NCBI GenBank assembly: GCA_041504365.1
Contig: CP167917.1
Span: forward strand, 1,364,001 to 1,428,000
Length of the DNA: 64,000 bases
From: Dryocola sp. LX212
Lineage (GTDB): Bacteria; Pseudomonadota; Gammaproteobacteria; Enterobacterales; Enterobacteriaceae
Reading direction: 5' to 3'
Under the pieces are notes generated by a model. The model was given only the letters and a program-made list of their open reading frames with translations, was not told the DNA's origin and made no database searches. Within the stretch, counting starts at the first letter, position 1. Each line of letters begins with the position of its first letter. This document shows positions 21,160 to 30,084 of this stretch, piece by piece. The translations under genes and the position numbers were made by a program.

Positions 21160-21585
21160 ATGGCCAGACGTGTACGTGGTCGTCGTGAATTAAAGTCAGA
21201 AATCAACATCGTACCTTTGCTGGACGTGCTGCTGGTGCTGCTGCTGATCTTCATGGCAACGGCACCCATCATCACCCAGAGCGTAGAGGTGGACCTGCCT
21301 GATGCGACCGACTCGCAAACGGTAAGCAGTAACGATGAGCCGCCGGTCATTATTGAAGTGTCCGGGGTAGGGCAATACAGCGTGGTGGTTGAAAAAGATC
21401 GTATGGATCAGTTGCCGTCCGAACAGGTTGTTGCTGAAGCCCAGCGTCGCCTGCAGGCGAATCCAAAAACGGTCTTTTTGATCGGTGGTGCAAAAGATGT
21501 TCCTTATGAAGAGATCATCAAAGCATTGAACCTGCTGCATAGCGCGGGCGTGAAATCCGTCGGCCTGATGACGCAGCCAATCTGA
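21160..21585 (+). CDS. tolR: Tol-Pal system protein TolR
   Basis: Single-span inner-membrane protein of 141 residues with a periplasmic domain, the partner of TolQ in the proton channel. The essential aspartate of the ExbD/TolR family is in the VPLLDVLLVLLLIFM transmembrane stretch (about residue 23). The C-terminal periplasmic domain has the conserved SVGLMTQPI end. It lies 10 bp after tolQ; the tolA GTG is 34 bp after its stop. Confidence 0.97.
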   Translation: MARRVRGRRELKSEINIVPLLDVLLVLLLIFMATAPIITQSVEVDLPDATDSQTVSSNDEPPVIIEVSGVGQYSVVVEKDRMDQLPSEQVVAEAQRRLQANPKTVFLIGGAKDVPYEEIIKALNLLHSAGVKSVGLMTQPI

Positions 21586-21619
21586 TCTACCTCGCGATAG
21601 CTATATTTGGGAACCGAGA

Positions 21620-22807
21620 GTGTCAAAGGCAACCGCAGAAAACGATAAGCTTAAACGCGCAATAATCGTCTCAGTGATTCTGCATATCATCCTGATTGCG
21701 ATCCTGATATGGAGCTCGTTTGACGAACACATTGACGCCAGTGCTGGTGGCGGTGGTGGTTCGGCTATTGACGCTGTCATGGTCGACCCTGGCGCCGTAG
21801 TGCAGCAATACAATCGCCAGCAGCAGCAGCAGGCGAGCAGTAAACGTGCGGCAGAGCAGCGTGAAAAGCAGGCGCAGCAGCAGGCTGAAGAGCTGCAGGA
21901 GAAACAGGCCGCTGAGCAGCAGCGTCTGAAAGCCCTGGAGAAAGAACGCCTCGAAGCGCAGGAACAAGCGAAACAGCAGGCCGACCAGCAGAAACAGGCT
22001 CAGGAAGCAGCAAAAGAAGCTCAGGAACAGCAGAAGCAAGCGGAAGCCGCAGCGGCAAAAGCCAAAGCAGAGGCTAAAGCCCAGGCTGATGCTCAGGCAA
22101 AAGCTGCCGCAGATGCGCAGAAAAAAGCTGCGGAGGAAGCTGCAAAGAAAGCCGCTGCCGCAGAGAAAAAAGTAGCCGCCGCCGAAGCAGCCGCTGCGGC
22201 CAAAAAGGCCCAGCAGGATGCTGAGAAGAAAGCGGCTGCTGAAGCCGCGAAAAAAGAGGCCGCTGCTGAAAAAGCAGCTTCAGAAAAAGCAGCTTCAGAA
22301 AAAGCAGCTGCCGAAAAGGCTGCCGCGGCAAAAGCTGCCGCAGATAAAAAAGCGGCTGCGGATGCGAAGAAAAAGGCTGCTGCAGAGAAAGCTGCTGCCG
22401 ATAAAGCAGCGACTGAAGGCGTAGACGATCTTTTTGGTGACCTCAGCTCAGGTAAGAATGCACCGAAAACGGGGGGTGGGGCGAAAGGTAATGCCGCAGC
22501 CGCTGCCGGAAAAGGGAATACTAAGAATAATGGCGCATCTGGTGCCGAGATCAGTGGTTATGCAGGTCAGATAAAGGCAGCGATCGAAAGTAAGTTTTAT
22601 AATGATCCTTCGTTTGCCGGTAAGATCTGTTCATTACGCATCAAACTGGCTCCTGATGGCTTACTGCTGGATATCAAATCAGAGGGGGGGGACCCGGCGC
22701 TTTGTCAGGCGGCTATAGCAGCCGCGCGGCTGGCAAAGATACCGAAGCCACCGAGCCAGGACGTGTATGAAGTATTCAAAAACGCGCCGATTGACTTCAA
22801 ACCTTAA
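21620..22807 (+). CDS. tolA: Cell envelope integrity protein TolA
   Basis: Links the TolQR motor to TolB and Pal across the periplasm and is the entry receptor for group A colicins and filamentous phage in relatives. GTG 21620 gives 395 residues (E. coli 421). Domain I is the N-terminal anchor (IIVSVILHIILIAILIW). Domain II, roughly residues 70-275, is a long Ala/Lys/Glu/Gln-rich helical coiled coil whose AEKAAAAEK-like repeats explain the shorter length. Domain III (about 310-395) is the globular colicin/TolB-binding domain. The repetitive DNA of domain II is prone to length change. Confidence 0.96.
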   Translation: MSKATAENDKLKRAIIVSVILHIILIAILIWSSFDEHIDASAGGGGGSAIDAVMVDPGAVVQQYNRQQQQQASSKRAAEQREKQAQQQAEELQEKQAAEQQRLKALEKERLEAQEQAKQQADQQKQAQEAAKEAQEQQKQAEAAAAKAKAEAKAQADAQAKAAADAQKKAAEEAAKKAAAAEKKVAAAEAAAAAKKAQQDAEKKAAAEAAKKEAAAEKAASEKAASEKAAAEKAAAAKAAADKKAAADAKKKAAAEKAAADKAATEGVDDLFGDLSSGKNAPKTGGGAKGNAAAAAGKGNTKNNGASGAEISGYAGQIKAAIESKFYNDPSFAGKICSLRIKLAPDGLLLDIKSEGGDPALCQAAIAAARLAKIPKPPSQDVYEVFKNAPIDFKP

Positions 22808-22935
22808 TAGCCTTCCCGGAAGCGGACAGAAATGATGAAGTGCTATATAAAAGGGTTTTGATAGTTTTGTGTATTTGAGTTTGTTAAAATTCTGCTAAAT
22901 TATCGTGGGCTTTGGGTCCGGATAAGGGAGATATG

Positions 22936-24228
22936 ATGAAGCAGGCATTTCGAGTAGCATTAAGTTTTTTGATGCTGTGGGCAGCCGTGCTGCACGCAGA
23001 AGTTCGTATTGAAATCACACAAGGTGTGGACTCAGCACGACCTATTGGTGTTGCACCCTTTAAATGGGCAGGCCCTGGTGCGGCGCCTGAAGACGTTGGC
23101 GGCATTGTTGCCGCTGACTTACGCAACAGCGGCAAGTTCAATCCGCTGGATCGCTCCCGTCTCCCGCAGCAGCCTGGTTCCGCTCAGGAAGTGCAGCCGG
23201 CCGCCTGGACCGCTCTGGGGATTGATGCCGTCGTTGTCGGCCAGGTTACGCCAAACGGTGACGGTAGTTATACCGTGGCTTACCAGCTGGTTGATACGTC
23301 TGGCGCGCCGGGCACGGTGCTGGCTCAGAACTCCTACAAGGTTAATAAGCAGTGGCTGCGCTACGCCGGTCACACCGCCAGTGATGAAGTATTTGAAAAA
23401 CTGACGGGTATCAAAGGCGCATTCCGTACTCGTATCGCTTACGTAGTGCAGACTAACGGCGGTCAGTTCCCTTACGAACTGCGTGTTTCTGATTACGATG
23501 GCTACAACCAGTTTGTGGTTCACCGTTCTCCGCAGCCGCTGATGTCTCCGTCCTGGTCTCCAGACGGCAGCAAGCTGGCTTACGTAACGTTTGAAAGCGG
23601 TCGTTCGGCGTTGGTCATTCAGACGCTGGCAAACGGCGCCGTGCGCCAGGTGGCTTCGTTCCCTCGCCACAACGGTGCGCCGTCGTTCTCTCCAGACGGG
23701 ACTAAACTGGCCTTTGCGCTGTCCAAGACCGGTAGTCTGAACTTGTACGTGATGGATATTGGCTCCGGCCAGATTCGTCAGGTTACCGACGGACGCAGCA
23801 ACAACACTGAACCAAGCTGGTTCCCGGATAGCCAGAACCTGGCCTATACCTCCGATCAGGCTGGACGTCCGCAGATTTACAAAATTAATATCAACGGCGG
23901 TGCCCCGCAGCGTCTGTCCTGGGAAGGTGGCCAGAACCAGAATGCTGATGTAAGTACCGACGGGAAGTTTATGGTAATGGTGAGCTCCGCAAGCGGGCAG
24001 CAGCACATTGCCAAACAGGATCTGGTAGCGGGTGGCGTACAAACTTTATCGTCAACGTTGCTGGATGAAACGCCAAGTCTGGCACCTAACGGCACTATGG
24101 TAATCTACAGCTCTTCTCAGGGGATGGGATCCGTGCTGAATCTGGTCTCAACAGATGGGCGTTTCAAAGCGCGTCTTCCGGCAACTGATGGTCAGGTGAA
24201 ATCACCTGCCTGGTCGCCGTATCTGTGA
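22936..24228 (+). CDS. tolB: Tol-Pal system beta-propeller protein TolB
   Basis: Periplasmic protein that binds Pal, Lpp and the TolA C-terminus. ATG 22936 ([25 protein letters not shown] with a Sec signal ending at HA-E) gives 430 residues, the E. coli length; this start is best spaced from AAGGGAG at 22924-22930. An N-terminal alpha/beta domain is followed by a six-bladed propeller with SPDGSKLAY-type repeats (SWSPDG, SFSPDG, SWFPDS). The 128-bp gap after tolA suggests an internal promoter, as in E. coli. Confidence 0.97.
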   Translation: MKQAFRVALSFLMLWAAVLHAEVRIEITQGVDSARPIGVAPFKWAGPGAAPEDVGGIVAADLRNSGKFNPLDRSRLPQQPGSAQEVQPAAWTALGIDAVVVGQVTPNGDGSYTVAYQLVDTSGAPGTVLAQNSYKVNKQWLRYAGHTASDEVFEKLTGIKGAFRTRIAYVVQTNGGQFPYELRVSDYDGYNQFVVHRSPQPLMSPSWSPDGSKLAYVTFESGRSALVIQTLANGAVRQVASFPRHNGAPSFSPDGTKLAFALSKTGSLNLYVMDIGSGQIRQVTDGRSNNTEPSWFPDSQNLAYTSDQAGRPQIYKININGGAPQRLSWEGGQNQNADVSTDGKFMVMVSSASGQQHIAKQDLVAGGVQTLSSTLLDETPSLAPNGTMVIYSSSQGMGSVLNLVSTDGRFKARLPATDGQVKSPAWSPYL

Positions 24229-24241
24229 TAATAAAATCTAA

Positions 24242-24775
<534 letters not shown>

Positions 24776-24784
24776 GAGAATTGC

Positions 24785-25576
24785 ATGAGCAGTAACTTCA
24801 GACATCACTTGTTGAGTCTGTCGTTACTGGTTGGCATAGCGGCCCCCTGGGCCGCTTTTGCTCAGGCGCCAATCAGTAGTGTCGGCTCAGGCTCGGTCGA
24901 AGACCGTGTCACTCAACTCGAGCGTATTTCTAACGCTCACAGTCAGCTTTTAACCCAACTCCAGCAACAGCTCTCCGATAATCAACGTGATATTGATTCC
25001 CTGCGCGGTCAGATTCAGGAAAACCAGTATCAGCTTAATCAGGTTGTTGAGCGACAGAAGCAGATTCTGCTGCAGATAGAGGGCCTCAGCAACGGCGGTA
25101 CCGCAGCGGGTCAGGCTAGCGGCGGCGAACAAGGTGCTGCTCCGGCAACGCCCGATGCGAGTGCGTCCACTGGCGCCCCTGCTGCTGCTCCTGTGCAGGG
25201 TGGAGACGCAAACAGCGACTACAATGCGGCTATCGCCCTGGTGCAGGATAAATCTCGCCAGGATGAAGCTATGGTTGCTTTCCAGAACTTTGTGAAAAAG
25301 TATCCGGATTCAACTTACCAGCCTAATGCGAATTACTGGCTGGGTCAGTTGAACTACAACAAAGGGAAAAAGGATGATGCGGCCTATTATTTTGCCTTTG
25401 TGGTAAAAAATTATCCGAAATCTCCTAAAGCTCCGGACGCAATGTACAAGGTCGGTCTGATCATGCAGGACAAAGGCGACACCGCGAAAGCAAAAGCCGT
25501 GTACCAGCAGGTGATCAAACAGTTCCCAAATACCGATGGGGCAAAGCAGGCGCAAAAGCGTCTGGATGCGATGTAA
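24785..25576 (+). CDS. cpoB: Cell division coordinator CpoB
   Basis: Periplasmic protein that coordinates PBP1B and Tol activity during septation. It has 263 residues, the usual length. A Sec signal peptide ends at AFA-QAP. An N-terminal coiled coil (about 40-105, HSQLLTQLQQQLSDNQRDID) is followed by an Ala/Gly/Pro-rich linker and C-terminal TPR repeats (YNAAIALVQDKSRQDEAMVA and two further copies). It is the last gene of the Tol-Pal operon. No strong terminator was recognised before the tRNA promoter. Confidence 0.96.
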   Translation: MSSNFRHHLLSLSLLVGIAAPWAAFAQAPISSVGSGSVEDRVTQLERISNAHSQLLTQLQQQLSDNQRDIDSLRGQIQENQYQLNQVVERQKQILLQIEGLSNGGTAAGQASGGEQGAAPATPDASASTGAPAAAPVQGGDANSDYNAAIALVQDKSRQDEAMVAFQNFVKKYPDSTYQPNANYWLGQLNYNKGKKDDAAYYFAFVVKNYPKSPKAPDAMYKVGLIMQDKGDTAKAKAVYQQVIKQFPNTDGAKQAQKRLDAM

Positions 25577-25661
25577 TGCTTGCGGCCTGGCCAGATTTCG
25601 TTGTTTTTCTGGTCTTGCCGCGCGATTACTAAGCAGTTGAGAAAATTGTTCAAAATTGTTG

Positions 25662-25689
25662 TTGCGTCAAAATCTTAAATCAGTAATAT
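25662..25689 (+). promoter_or_regulatory. Promoter of the tRNA-Lys genes
   Basis: A -35-like TTGCGT (25662-25667) and a -10-like TAATAT (25684-25689) are separated by 16 bp. They are followed by a G+C-rich discriminator, a feature of growth-rate-controlled stable RNA promoters. The upstream sequence is A+T rich. Confidence 0.55.
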
Positions 25690-25739
25690 ATGCCGCCGTT
25701 GCCGGGGGATAAGAAACAAACCGGAAATGACACGAAAAT

Positions 25740-25815
25740 GGGTCGTTAGCTCAGTTGGTAGAGCAGTTGACTTTTAATCAATTGGTCGCAGGTTCGAATC
25801 CTGCACGACCCACCA
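25740..25815 (+). tRNA. lysT: tRNA-Lys (anticodon UUU), copy 1
   Basis: A 76-nt cloverleaf with encoded CCA. The acceptor GGGTCGT pairs with ACGACCC; the D arm is GCTCAGTTGGTAGAGC; the anticodon stem TTGAC/GTCAA-type arm holds loop CTTTTAA with anticodon TTT at 25773-25775; the T loop is GGTTCGAATCC. The sequence appears identical to the enterobacterial tRNA-Lys. It lies just after the Tol-Pal operon, the position of the seven-gene lysT-valT cluster of E. coli, of which only two tRNA-Lys remain here. Confidence 0.98.
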
Positions 25816-25839
25816 TTTTCAAATTGAAATACGATTAGT

Positions 25840-25954
25840 GAATCGTGAAGGGTTTGAACCAGCAGCAGGTTCGAGTGGAGCGAAGCGACACAGCGTTGCA
25901 TAGCAACGACCCGAAGGGTGAGGCCAAAGCCGAGTCATCCTGCACGACCCACCA
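25840..25954 (+). ncRNA. RtT-like tRNA-associated repeat, copy 1
   Basis: A 115-nt unit downstream of the first tRNA-Lys. It ends in a copy of the tRNA 3' end (TCCTGCACGACCCACCA). It contains several small hairpins: GTTGC-ATA-GCAAC, ACCC-GAA-GGGT and GGC-CAAA-GCC. Its layout resembles the rtT RNA repeats known after the E. coli tyrT tRNAs, which also carry the 3' end of the neighbouring tRNA. It is 102/115 identical by hand count to a second copy at 26089-26203. Confidence 0.6.
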
Positions 25955-25989
25955 TTTTCGATGTTGTAGTAAGCAGTAACCGCATAGCG

Positions 25990-26065
25990 GGGGCGTTAGC
26001 TCAGTTGGTAGAGCAGTTGACTTTTAATCAATTGGTCGCAGGTTCGAATCCTGCACGCCCCACCA
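25990..26065 (+). tRNA. tRNA-Lys (anticodon UUU), copy 2
   Basis: Identical to the first copy except for one compensated base pair of the acceptor stem: GGGGCGT pairs with ACGCCCC, so the fourth pair is G-C rather than U-A. The CTTTTAA anticodon loop and encoded CCA are kept, so it should be functional. Confidence 0.97.
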
Positions 26066-26088
26066 TCCTTTAGATGAAATGCATATGT

Positions 26089-26203
26089 GAAGCGTGAAGG
26101 GTTTGAACCTGCAGCAGGTATGAATGTCGCGAAGCGATAGAGCGTTGCGTAGCAACGACCCGAAGGGTGAGGCCAGAGCCAAGTCATCCTGCACGACCTA
26201 CCA
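26089..26203 (+). ncRNA. RtT-like tRNA-associated repeat, copy 2
   Basis: The second 115-nt unit, after the second tRNA-Lys, with the same hairpin series and ending in a tRNA 3'-end copy with one change (GACCTACCA). Notably its tRNA remnant matches the acceptor of tRNA copy 1 (ACGACC), not that of the tRNA directly before it (ACGCCC). Confidence 0.6.
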
Positions 26204-26210
26204 AATTTAG

Positions 26211-26246
26211 ACAAAGGCGCCTCAATGGCGCCTTTGTTGTTTTCTT
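26211..26246 (+). terminator. Terminator of the tRNA-Lys transcript
   Basis: ACAAAGGCGCC (26211-26221) pairs with GGCGCCTTTGT (26227-26237) around a 5-nt loop, followed by TGTTTTCTTCT. It closes the tRNA and repeat transcript before nadA. Confidence 0.88.
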
Positions 26247-26287
26247 CTCTAAATTCCCCACGACAAATCATCCATAATTGGCTATCT

Positions 26288-26305
26288 TGTTTAGCATATA
26301 AAACA
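26288..26305. promoter_or_regulatory. NadR operator upstream of nadA
   Basis: TGTTTAGCATATAAAACA matches the NadR box TGTTTA-N6-TAAACA with one deviation in the right half. NadR is known to repress nadA in enterobacteria when NAD is plentiful. The site lies 73 bp before the nadA start. Confidence 0.8.
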
Positions 26306-26378
26306 ATCTGCGCTTCGTGTAGCCTGTTGATGGCATAAATGCGCTGATTTTGTTAAGCCTGTAAAACGAGATTGCCTG

Positions 26379-27440
26379 ATGAGCGTGATGTTCGATCCAC
26401 AAGCAGCGATATATCCCTTCCCTCCAAAGCCGAAGCCACTTAGCGTCGACGAAAAGCAGTACTATCGCGAAAAAATCAAGCGTCTGCTTAAAGAGCGCAA
26501 TGCGGTGATGGTTGCTCATTACTACACGGATCCTGAAATCCAGTCTCTTGCCGAAGAAACAGGCGGCTGTATATCCGATTCGCTGGAGATGGCGTGCTTC
26601 GGGGCAAATCACCCCGCCACGACGCTTTTGGTTGCAGGCGTACGCTTTATGGGTGAGACCGCGAAAATACTCAGCCCGGAAAAAACCATACTGATGCCGA
26701 CGCTTAACGCCGAGTGCTCGCTCGATCTTGGCTGCCCAATTGACGAGTTCAGCGCCTTCTGCGACCAGCACCCTGACCGTACCGTGGTGGTCTATGCTAA
26801 TACTTCGGCTGCGGTTAAAGCCCGTGCAGACTGGGTGGTAACCTCAAGCATTGCCGTTGAGCTGATTGAACACCTGGACAGCCTTGGCGAAAAAATTATC
26901 TGGGCGCCGGATCGCCATCTTGGCAACTACGTGCAAAAACAGACCGGTGCTGATGTCCTGTGCTGGCAGGGCGCGTGCATCGTACATGACGAGTTTAAAA
27001 CACAGGCGCTGGCGCGCATGAAGGCACTCCATCCTGATGCTGCCGTGCTGGTGCATCCGGAATCCCCCCAGGCGATAGTCGATATGGCGGACGCGGTGGG
27101 GTCCACCAGCCAGCTGATTGCGGCGGCGCAGACTTTGCCTAACCGGCAGCTGATAGTGGCGACCGACCGTGGGATTTTCTATAAAATGCAGCAGGCGTGC
27201 CCGGATAAAGAGTTACTGGAAGCGCCGACGGCGGGCGAAGGCGCAACGTGCCGCACCTGTGCTCATTGTCCCTGGATGGCAATGAACGGCCTTAAAGCCA
27301 TCGCTGAGGGGCTGGAGCAAGGCGGAGCGGCTCACGAGATTCATGTGGACGCCGCGTTGCGTGAGGGGGCTCTGGTGCCGCTTAACCGGATGCTCGACTT
27401 TGCTGCGGAAATAAGACGTTCGATTAAAGGCAATGCGTAA
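26379..27440 (+). CDS. nadA: Quinolinate synthase A
   Basis: Condenses iminoaspartate (from NadB) with dihydroxyacetone phosphate to quinolinate, a [4Fe-4S] enzyme of de novo NAD synthesis. It has 353 residues (E. coli 347). The three cluster cysteines are in SLDLGC-type ([11 protein letters not shown]), [12 protein letters not shown] and [13 protein letters not shown] segments. The substrate-binding HYYTDPEIQ motif is near residue 46. It is followed 23 bp later by pnuC, so synthesis and uptake of NAD precursors share one transcript. Confidence 0.97.
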   Translation: MSVMFDPQAAIYPFPPKPKPLSVDEKQYYREKIKRLLKERNAVMVAHYYTDPEIQSLAEETGGCISDSLEMACFGANHPATTLLVAGVRFMGETAKILSPEKTILMPTLNAECSLDLGCPIDEFSAFCDQHPDRTVVVYANTSAAVKARADWVVTSSIAVELIEHLDSLGEKIIWAPDRHLGNYVQKQTGADVLCWQGACIVHDEFKTQALARMKALHPDAAVLVHPESPQAIVDMADAVGSTSQLIAAAQTLPNRQLIVATDRGIFYKMQQACPDKELLEAPTAGEGATCRTCAHCPWMAMNGLKAIAEGLEQGGAAHEIHVDAALREGALVPLNRMLDFAAEIRRSIKGNA

Positions 27441-27463
27441 GGACATTACGCTCAGGGGAGAAT

Positions 27464-28180
27464 ATGGATTTTTTTAGCACGCAGAACATTCTGGTCCACA
27501 TCCCGATCGGGGCCGGTGGTTACGATTTATCATGGATTGAGGCGATTGGCACGCTGGCAGGGCTGTTGTGCATCTGGCTGGCCAGCCTCGAGAAAATCAG
27601 CAACTACGCGTTTGGCCTGGTCAACGTCACGCTGTTTGCCATTATCTTCTTCCAGATACAGCTCTATGCCAGCCTGCTTCTGCAGCTGTTCTTCTTTGCG
27701 GCGAATATTTATGGCTGGTACGCATGGTCAAGGCAGACCAACGATAACGAAACGGCCCTGCGCATACGCTGGCTCCCTTTGCCGAAGGCTATCGCATGGC
27801 TTGCGGTATGCGTGGGTGCGATTGGCCTGATGACGGTATTCATCGATCCTGTTTTCGCGTTCCTGACCCGTATCGCCGTTAACGCCATGAATGGGCTTGG
27901 CATGAGCGTCACAATGCCAGTTCTGCAGCCGGATGCTTTCCCGTTTTGGGATTCGTGCATGATGGTACTGTCCATCGTTGCGATGATTCTGATGACGCGG
28001 AAATACGTTGAGAACTGGATCCTTTGGGTGGTGATTAACGTAATAAGCGTGGTGATCTTTGCAAGGCAGGGCGTTTACGCCATGTCGCTGGAGTACTTGC
28101 TGCTGACGTTTATCGCTCTGAATGGCAGCAGGATGTGGATCAAAAGCGCACGAGAAAGAGGTTCCCGCGCGCTTTCCTGA
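27464..28180 (+). CDS. pnuC: Nicotinamide riboside transporter
   Basis: Inner-membrane facilitator for nicotinamide riboside. It has 238 residues with seven predicted helices. Family marks: the EAIGTLAGLLCIWLASLEKISNYAFGL-type region (residues 25-50) and the NIYGWYAW segment near residue 87. AGGGGAG precedes the ATG. It is co-transcribed with nadA and probably under the same NadR operator. Its TGA is directly abutted by the stop of zitB on the other strand. Confidence 0.96.
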   Translation: MDFFSTQNILVHIPIGAGGYDLSWIEAIGTLAGLLCIWLASLEKISNYAFGLVNVTLFAIIFFQIQLYASLLLQLFFFAANIYGWYAWSRQTNDNETALRIRWLPLPKAIAWLAVCVGAIGLMTVFIDPVFAFLTRIAVNAMNGLGMSVTMPVLQPDAFPFWDSCMMVLSIVAMILMTRKYVENWILWVVINVISVVIFARQGVYAMSLEYLLLTFIALNGSRMWIKSARERGSRALS

Positions 28181-29110
28181 TCAGTGATGATGAGCATGGC
28201 CGCTGTGGCCGTGCTCATTTAAATCGCAGTTCGGCCCTTCGCAGGGCTGATATTCCATCTGCACCGTGGCATGTTCAATCTGGTATTCATGAGCCAGGAA
28301 ATGGTGTATGCGACCCAGAAGCCCGTCATGGTCGTGCGGTGGGATCACCTGGACGTGCAGCGTCATCAGCGGTTTTTCACCCACTAGCCAGACGTGAACA
28401 TGGTGGACGTTGCGAACTTCTGGAATACTCCGCGAAAGTTTTCTCTTCAGGGCTTCAATATCGATAGCTACCGGTGCGCCTTCAAGCAGTTCGTTCACGC
28501 TCTCTTTCAACAGGCGCCAGGCGCTGCGTAAGACCAGGCAGGAAACCAGTACGGAAAGAATCGGATCGATGGGCGTCCAGCCGGTCCATAGAATCACCAG
28601 GGCGGCGATTATCGCCCCTACGGAACCCAGTAAATCCCCCATCACATGCAGTGCGGCAGCGCGAACGTTCAGGTTTTTCTCTTCACTTCCCCGATGCAGG
28701 ATCCAGAAAGAGGCAATATTTGCCGCAAGCCCGGCAAACGCCACGATTAGCATCATGCCGCCCGCGACCGGCTGGGGCTGATAGAAGCGCTGTATCGCCT
28801 CCCAGACTATTAAGACAGTAATCACCACAAGCGCAATGGCGTTCACAAAGGCAGCGAGCGTAGTCAGGCGGAGCCAGCCAAAAGTGTGGCGCGCATTAGG
28901 CGGGCGCTGAGCAAACTGAACGGCGACAAGGGCCACCAGCAAAGCGGCGGCATCAGTGAGCATATGCCCGGCGTCGGCCAGCAGCGCCAGGGAGCCGGAA
29001 ACTAACCCACCAATAACTTCCGCGACCATAAAAAGCGCGGTAATCACGAATGCCCAGAAAAGGCGTCTGACGTTAGAATCCTGAGGAGTATGTGAATGAG
29101 AGTGAGCCAT
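28181..29110 (-). CDS. zitB: Zinc transporter ZitB (cation diffusion facilitator)
   Basis: Proton-coupled zinc exporter of the inner membrane. ATG 29110 ([10 protein letters not shown]) gives 309 residues (E. coli 313); an in-frame start four codons upstream is less likely. Six transmembrane helices. Zinc-site residues are in [15 protein letters not shown] and HVMGDLLGS. There is a C-terminal cytoplasmic domain and a His-rich tail ([10 protein letters not shown]). It is convergent with pnuC with no gap, so no terminator separates them on the DNA. Confidence 0.96.
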   Translation of the reverse strand: MAHSHSHTPQDSNVRRLFWAFVITALFMVAEVIGGLVSGSLALLADAGHMLTDAAALLVALVAVQFAQRPPNARHTFGWLRLTTLAAFVNAIALVVITVLIVWEAIQRFYQPQPVAGGMMLIVAFAGLAANIASFWILHRGSEEKNLNVRAAALHVMGDLLGSVGAIIAALVILWTGWTPIDPILSVLVSCLVLRSAWRLLKESVNELLEGAPVAIDIEALKRKLSRSIPEVRNVHHVHVWLVGEKPLMTLHVQVIPPHDHDGLLGRIHHFLAHEYQIEHATVQMEYQPCEGPNCDLNEHGHSGHAHHH

Positions 29111-29189
29111 GTCTTCCCGCAAGCAAAGTTAGCAATGCGGTAATTATAACCCTTTCTTATTCAACCTCTTGAATATAATCTTATAAAAA

Positions 29190-29209
29190 AGGAGAGCCTC
29201 AGCTCTCCT
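29190..29209 (-). terminator. Terminator hairpin, distal copy after ybgS
   Basis: Read on the minus strand: AGGAGAGC-TGAG-GCTCTCCT followed by six T, a strong Rho-independent terminator. The same 20-bp hairpin is repeated at 29350-29369. Confidence 0.85.
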
Positions 29210-29349
29210 CAGATTGATGACAACCTTAAAGCGAATGAATTTCGCAAAGATTTCACCGAATAAATGACAAGAAAATCAATTCATTGATTTTCGCCTGCTT
29301 AACACAAAGAAGGAAATATCACCCTTTTTCCTTCTTTGTGAGCAAACTA
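29210..29349 (-). repeat. Terminator-flanked palindromic repeat, copy 1
   Basis: A 140-bp block between two copies of the ybgS terminator hairpin. Minus strand, in order: a 13-bp inverted repeat CACAAAGAAGGAA / TTCCTTCTTTGTG (29340-29303); a perfect 10-bp inverted repeat GAAAATCAAT / ATTGATTTTC (29292-29271); and a GCGAA / TTCGC hairpin (29245-29231). It ends in TCTGAG just before the next hairpin. Its first 75 bp (29345-29271) align without gaps to the block after acrZ with 63 identities by hand count. Confidence 0.8.
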
Positions 29350-29369
29350 AGGAGAGCCTCAGCTCTCCT
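29350..29369 (-). terminator. Terminator hairpin, proximal copy after ybgS
   Basis: The hairpin is identical to the one at 29190-29209, but the downstream run on the minus strand is TTAGTTTGCT, so this copy should be a weak or leaky terminator. It lies 23 bp after the ybgS stop. Confidence 0.75.
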
Positions 29370-29392
29370 GTTGATTACAGTACCGATACAGG

Positions 29393-29761
29393 TTACTGGG
29401 TAGTACCGTCAGTTTTGGTGTCTACGTTGTTCCCGCTGCCGGTTTCAACTTTTTTGTTCATATCCGGACAACGACCGTCTTTACACATGGTGTTTTTATG
29501 GATGTCCTCTTTCGACATATTGTCGCCGGTCGTCGCGCCGCTGTTATCGGGGTGCAGCATGGTGCCGGAATTATTCACGTCATTACCATCCACCCCTTTT
29601 GGGGCGACATTCTGATGCGCGTCCGGGGCAACCTGACCGGCCTCAGCGCTTGAGTTAGCCTGGCCGTTGTTGTTACTCGCAGACCCAGAGTCAGCAGCCA
29701 GAGCTGCACCGCTTGCGACAGAGAGAGTTGCTGTAAAGAAAAGAGTAGCTAATTTATTCAT
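29393..29761 (-). CDS. ybgS: Homeobox-like periplasmic protein YbgS
   Basis: Small periplasmic protein of unknown role. ATG 29761 ([24 protein letters not shown]) gives 122 residues with a clear Sec signal cut after ALA. The mature part is rich in Asn, Gly, Asp and Ser and ends with the conserved [18 protein letters not shown] segment (two cysteines) and DTKTDGTTQ. The frame continues 16 codons upstream, but that start lacks support. The name follows the E. coli homologue; the historic homeobox label carries no functional evidence. Confidence 0.9.
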   Translation of the reverse strand: MNKLATLFFTATLSVASGAALAADSGSASNNNGQANSSAEAGQVAPDAHQNVAPKGVDGNDVNNSGTMLHPDNSGATTGDNMSKEDIHKNTMCKDGRCPDMNKKVETGSGNNVDTKTDGTTQ

Positions 29762-29997
29762 CTTTGTGCTCCTGTTCTGGTCGTTATAGTGCTGGATAAC
29801 TTCTTCCAACAGTGCAAAAAATATGCTGATTTTATCCGTTAAGACAGAAATTAATATCGGTAACGAATGTGTGATCAGAATACAATTTTGAGAAACTGAC
29901 TATTTTCAGCGTTAACATTAAAAATTGTAGCCTCGATCTCGCTTTTAGCCATGTTTTGCCGCTTAAAACAACGATTCCAGGAATAATCCGCCAGAAG

Positions 29998-30015
29998 TGT
30001 AAAAGCCCGTTTACA
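29998..30015. promoter_or_regulatory. TyrR box upstream of aroG
   Basis: TGTAAAAGCCCGTTTACA is an exact TyrR consensus (TGTAAA-N6-TTTACA). TyrR with phenylalanine represses aroG in E. coli. It lies 70 bp before the aroG start. The remainder of the 323-bp ybgS-aroG gap is A+T rich with no other recognised element. Confidence 0.9.
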
Positions 30016-30084
30016 CTTCCGGCCCAACGAGATAGATTGAAGGCATTGCTAATCAAATAAATTGTCTAATCCCGCGGAATTATC

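Noticed and set aside
21830-22420. Repetitive stretch in tolA as a satellite or CRISPR-like array
   Set aside because: It is in-frame coding sequence for the Ala/Lys-rich helical domain of TolA, without spacers or direct repeats of constant length.
25928-26203. Extra tRNA-Lys genes or an attachment site
   Set aside because: The two additional tRNA 3' ends lack D and anticodon arms, so they are not tRNAs. A 3'-end duplication can mark an integrated element, but there are no integrase genes and the units repeat with the RtT-like body, so that reading is less likely.
25996-26271. Open frame of 91 codons on the minus strand through tRNA-Lys copy 2 and the repeat
   Set aside because: It overlaps a tRNA gene, a structured repeat and a terminator, and its product has no family resemblance.
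29210-29349. The terminator-flanked block as an ERIC or REP element
   Set aside because: It lacks the ERIC core palindrome and the REP GCCGGAT-type arms; its stems are A+T rich and different in order.
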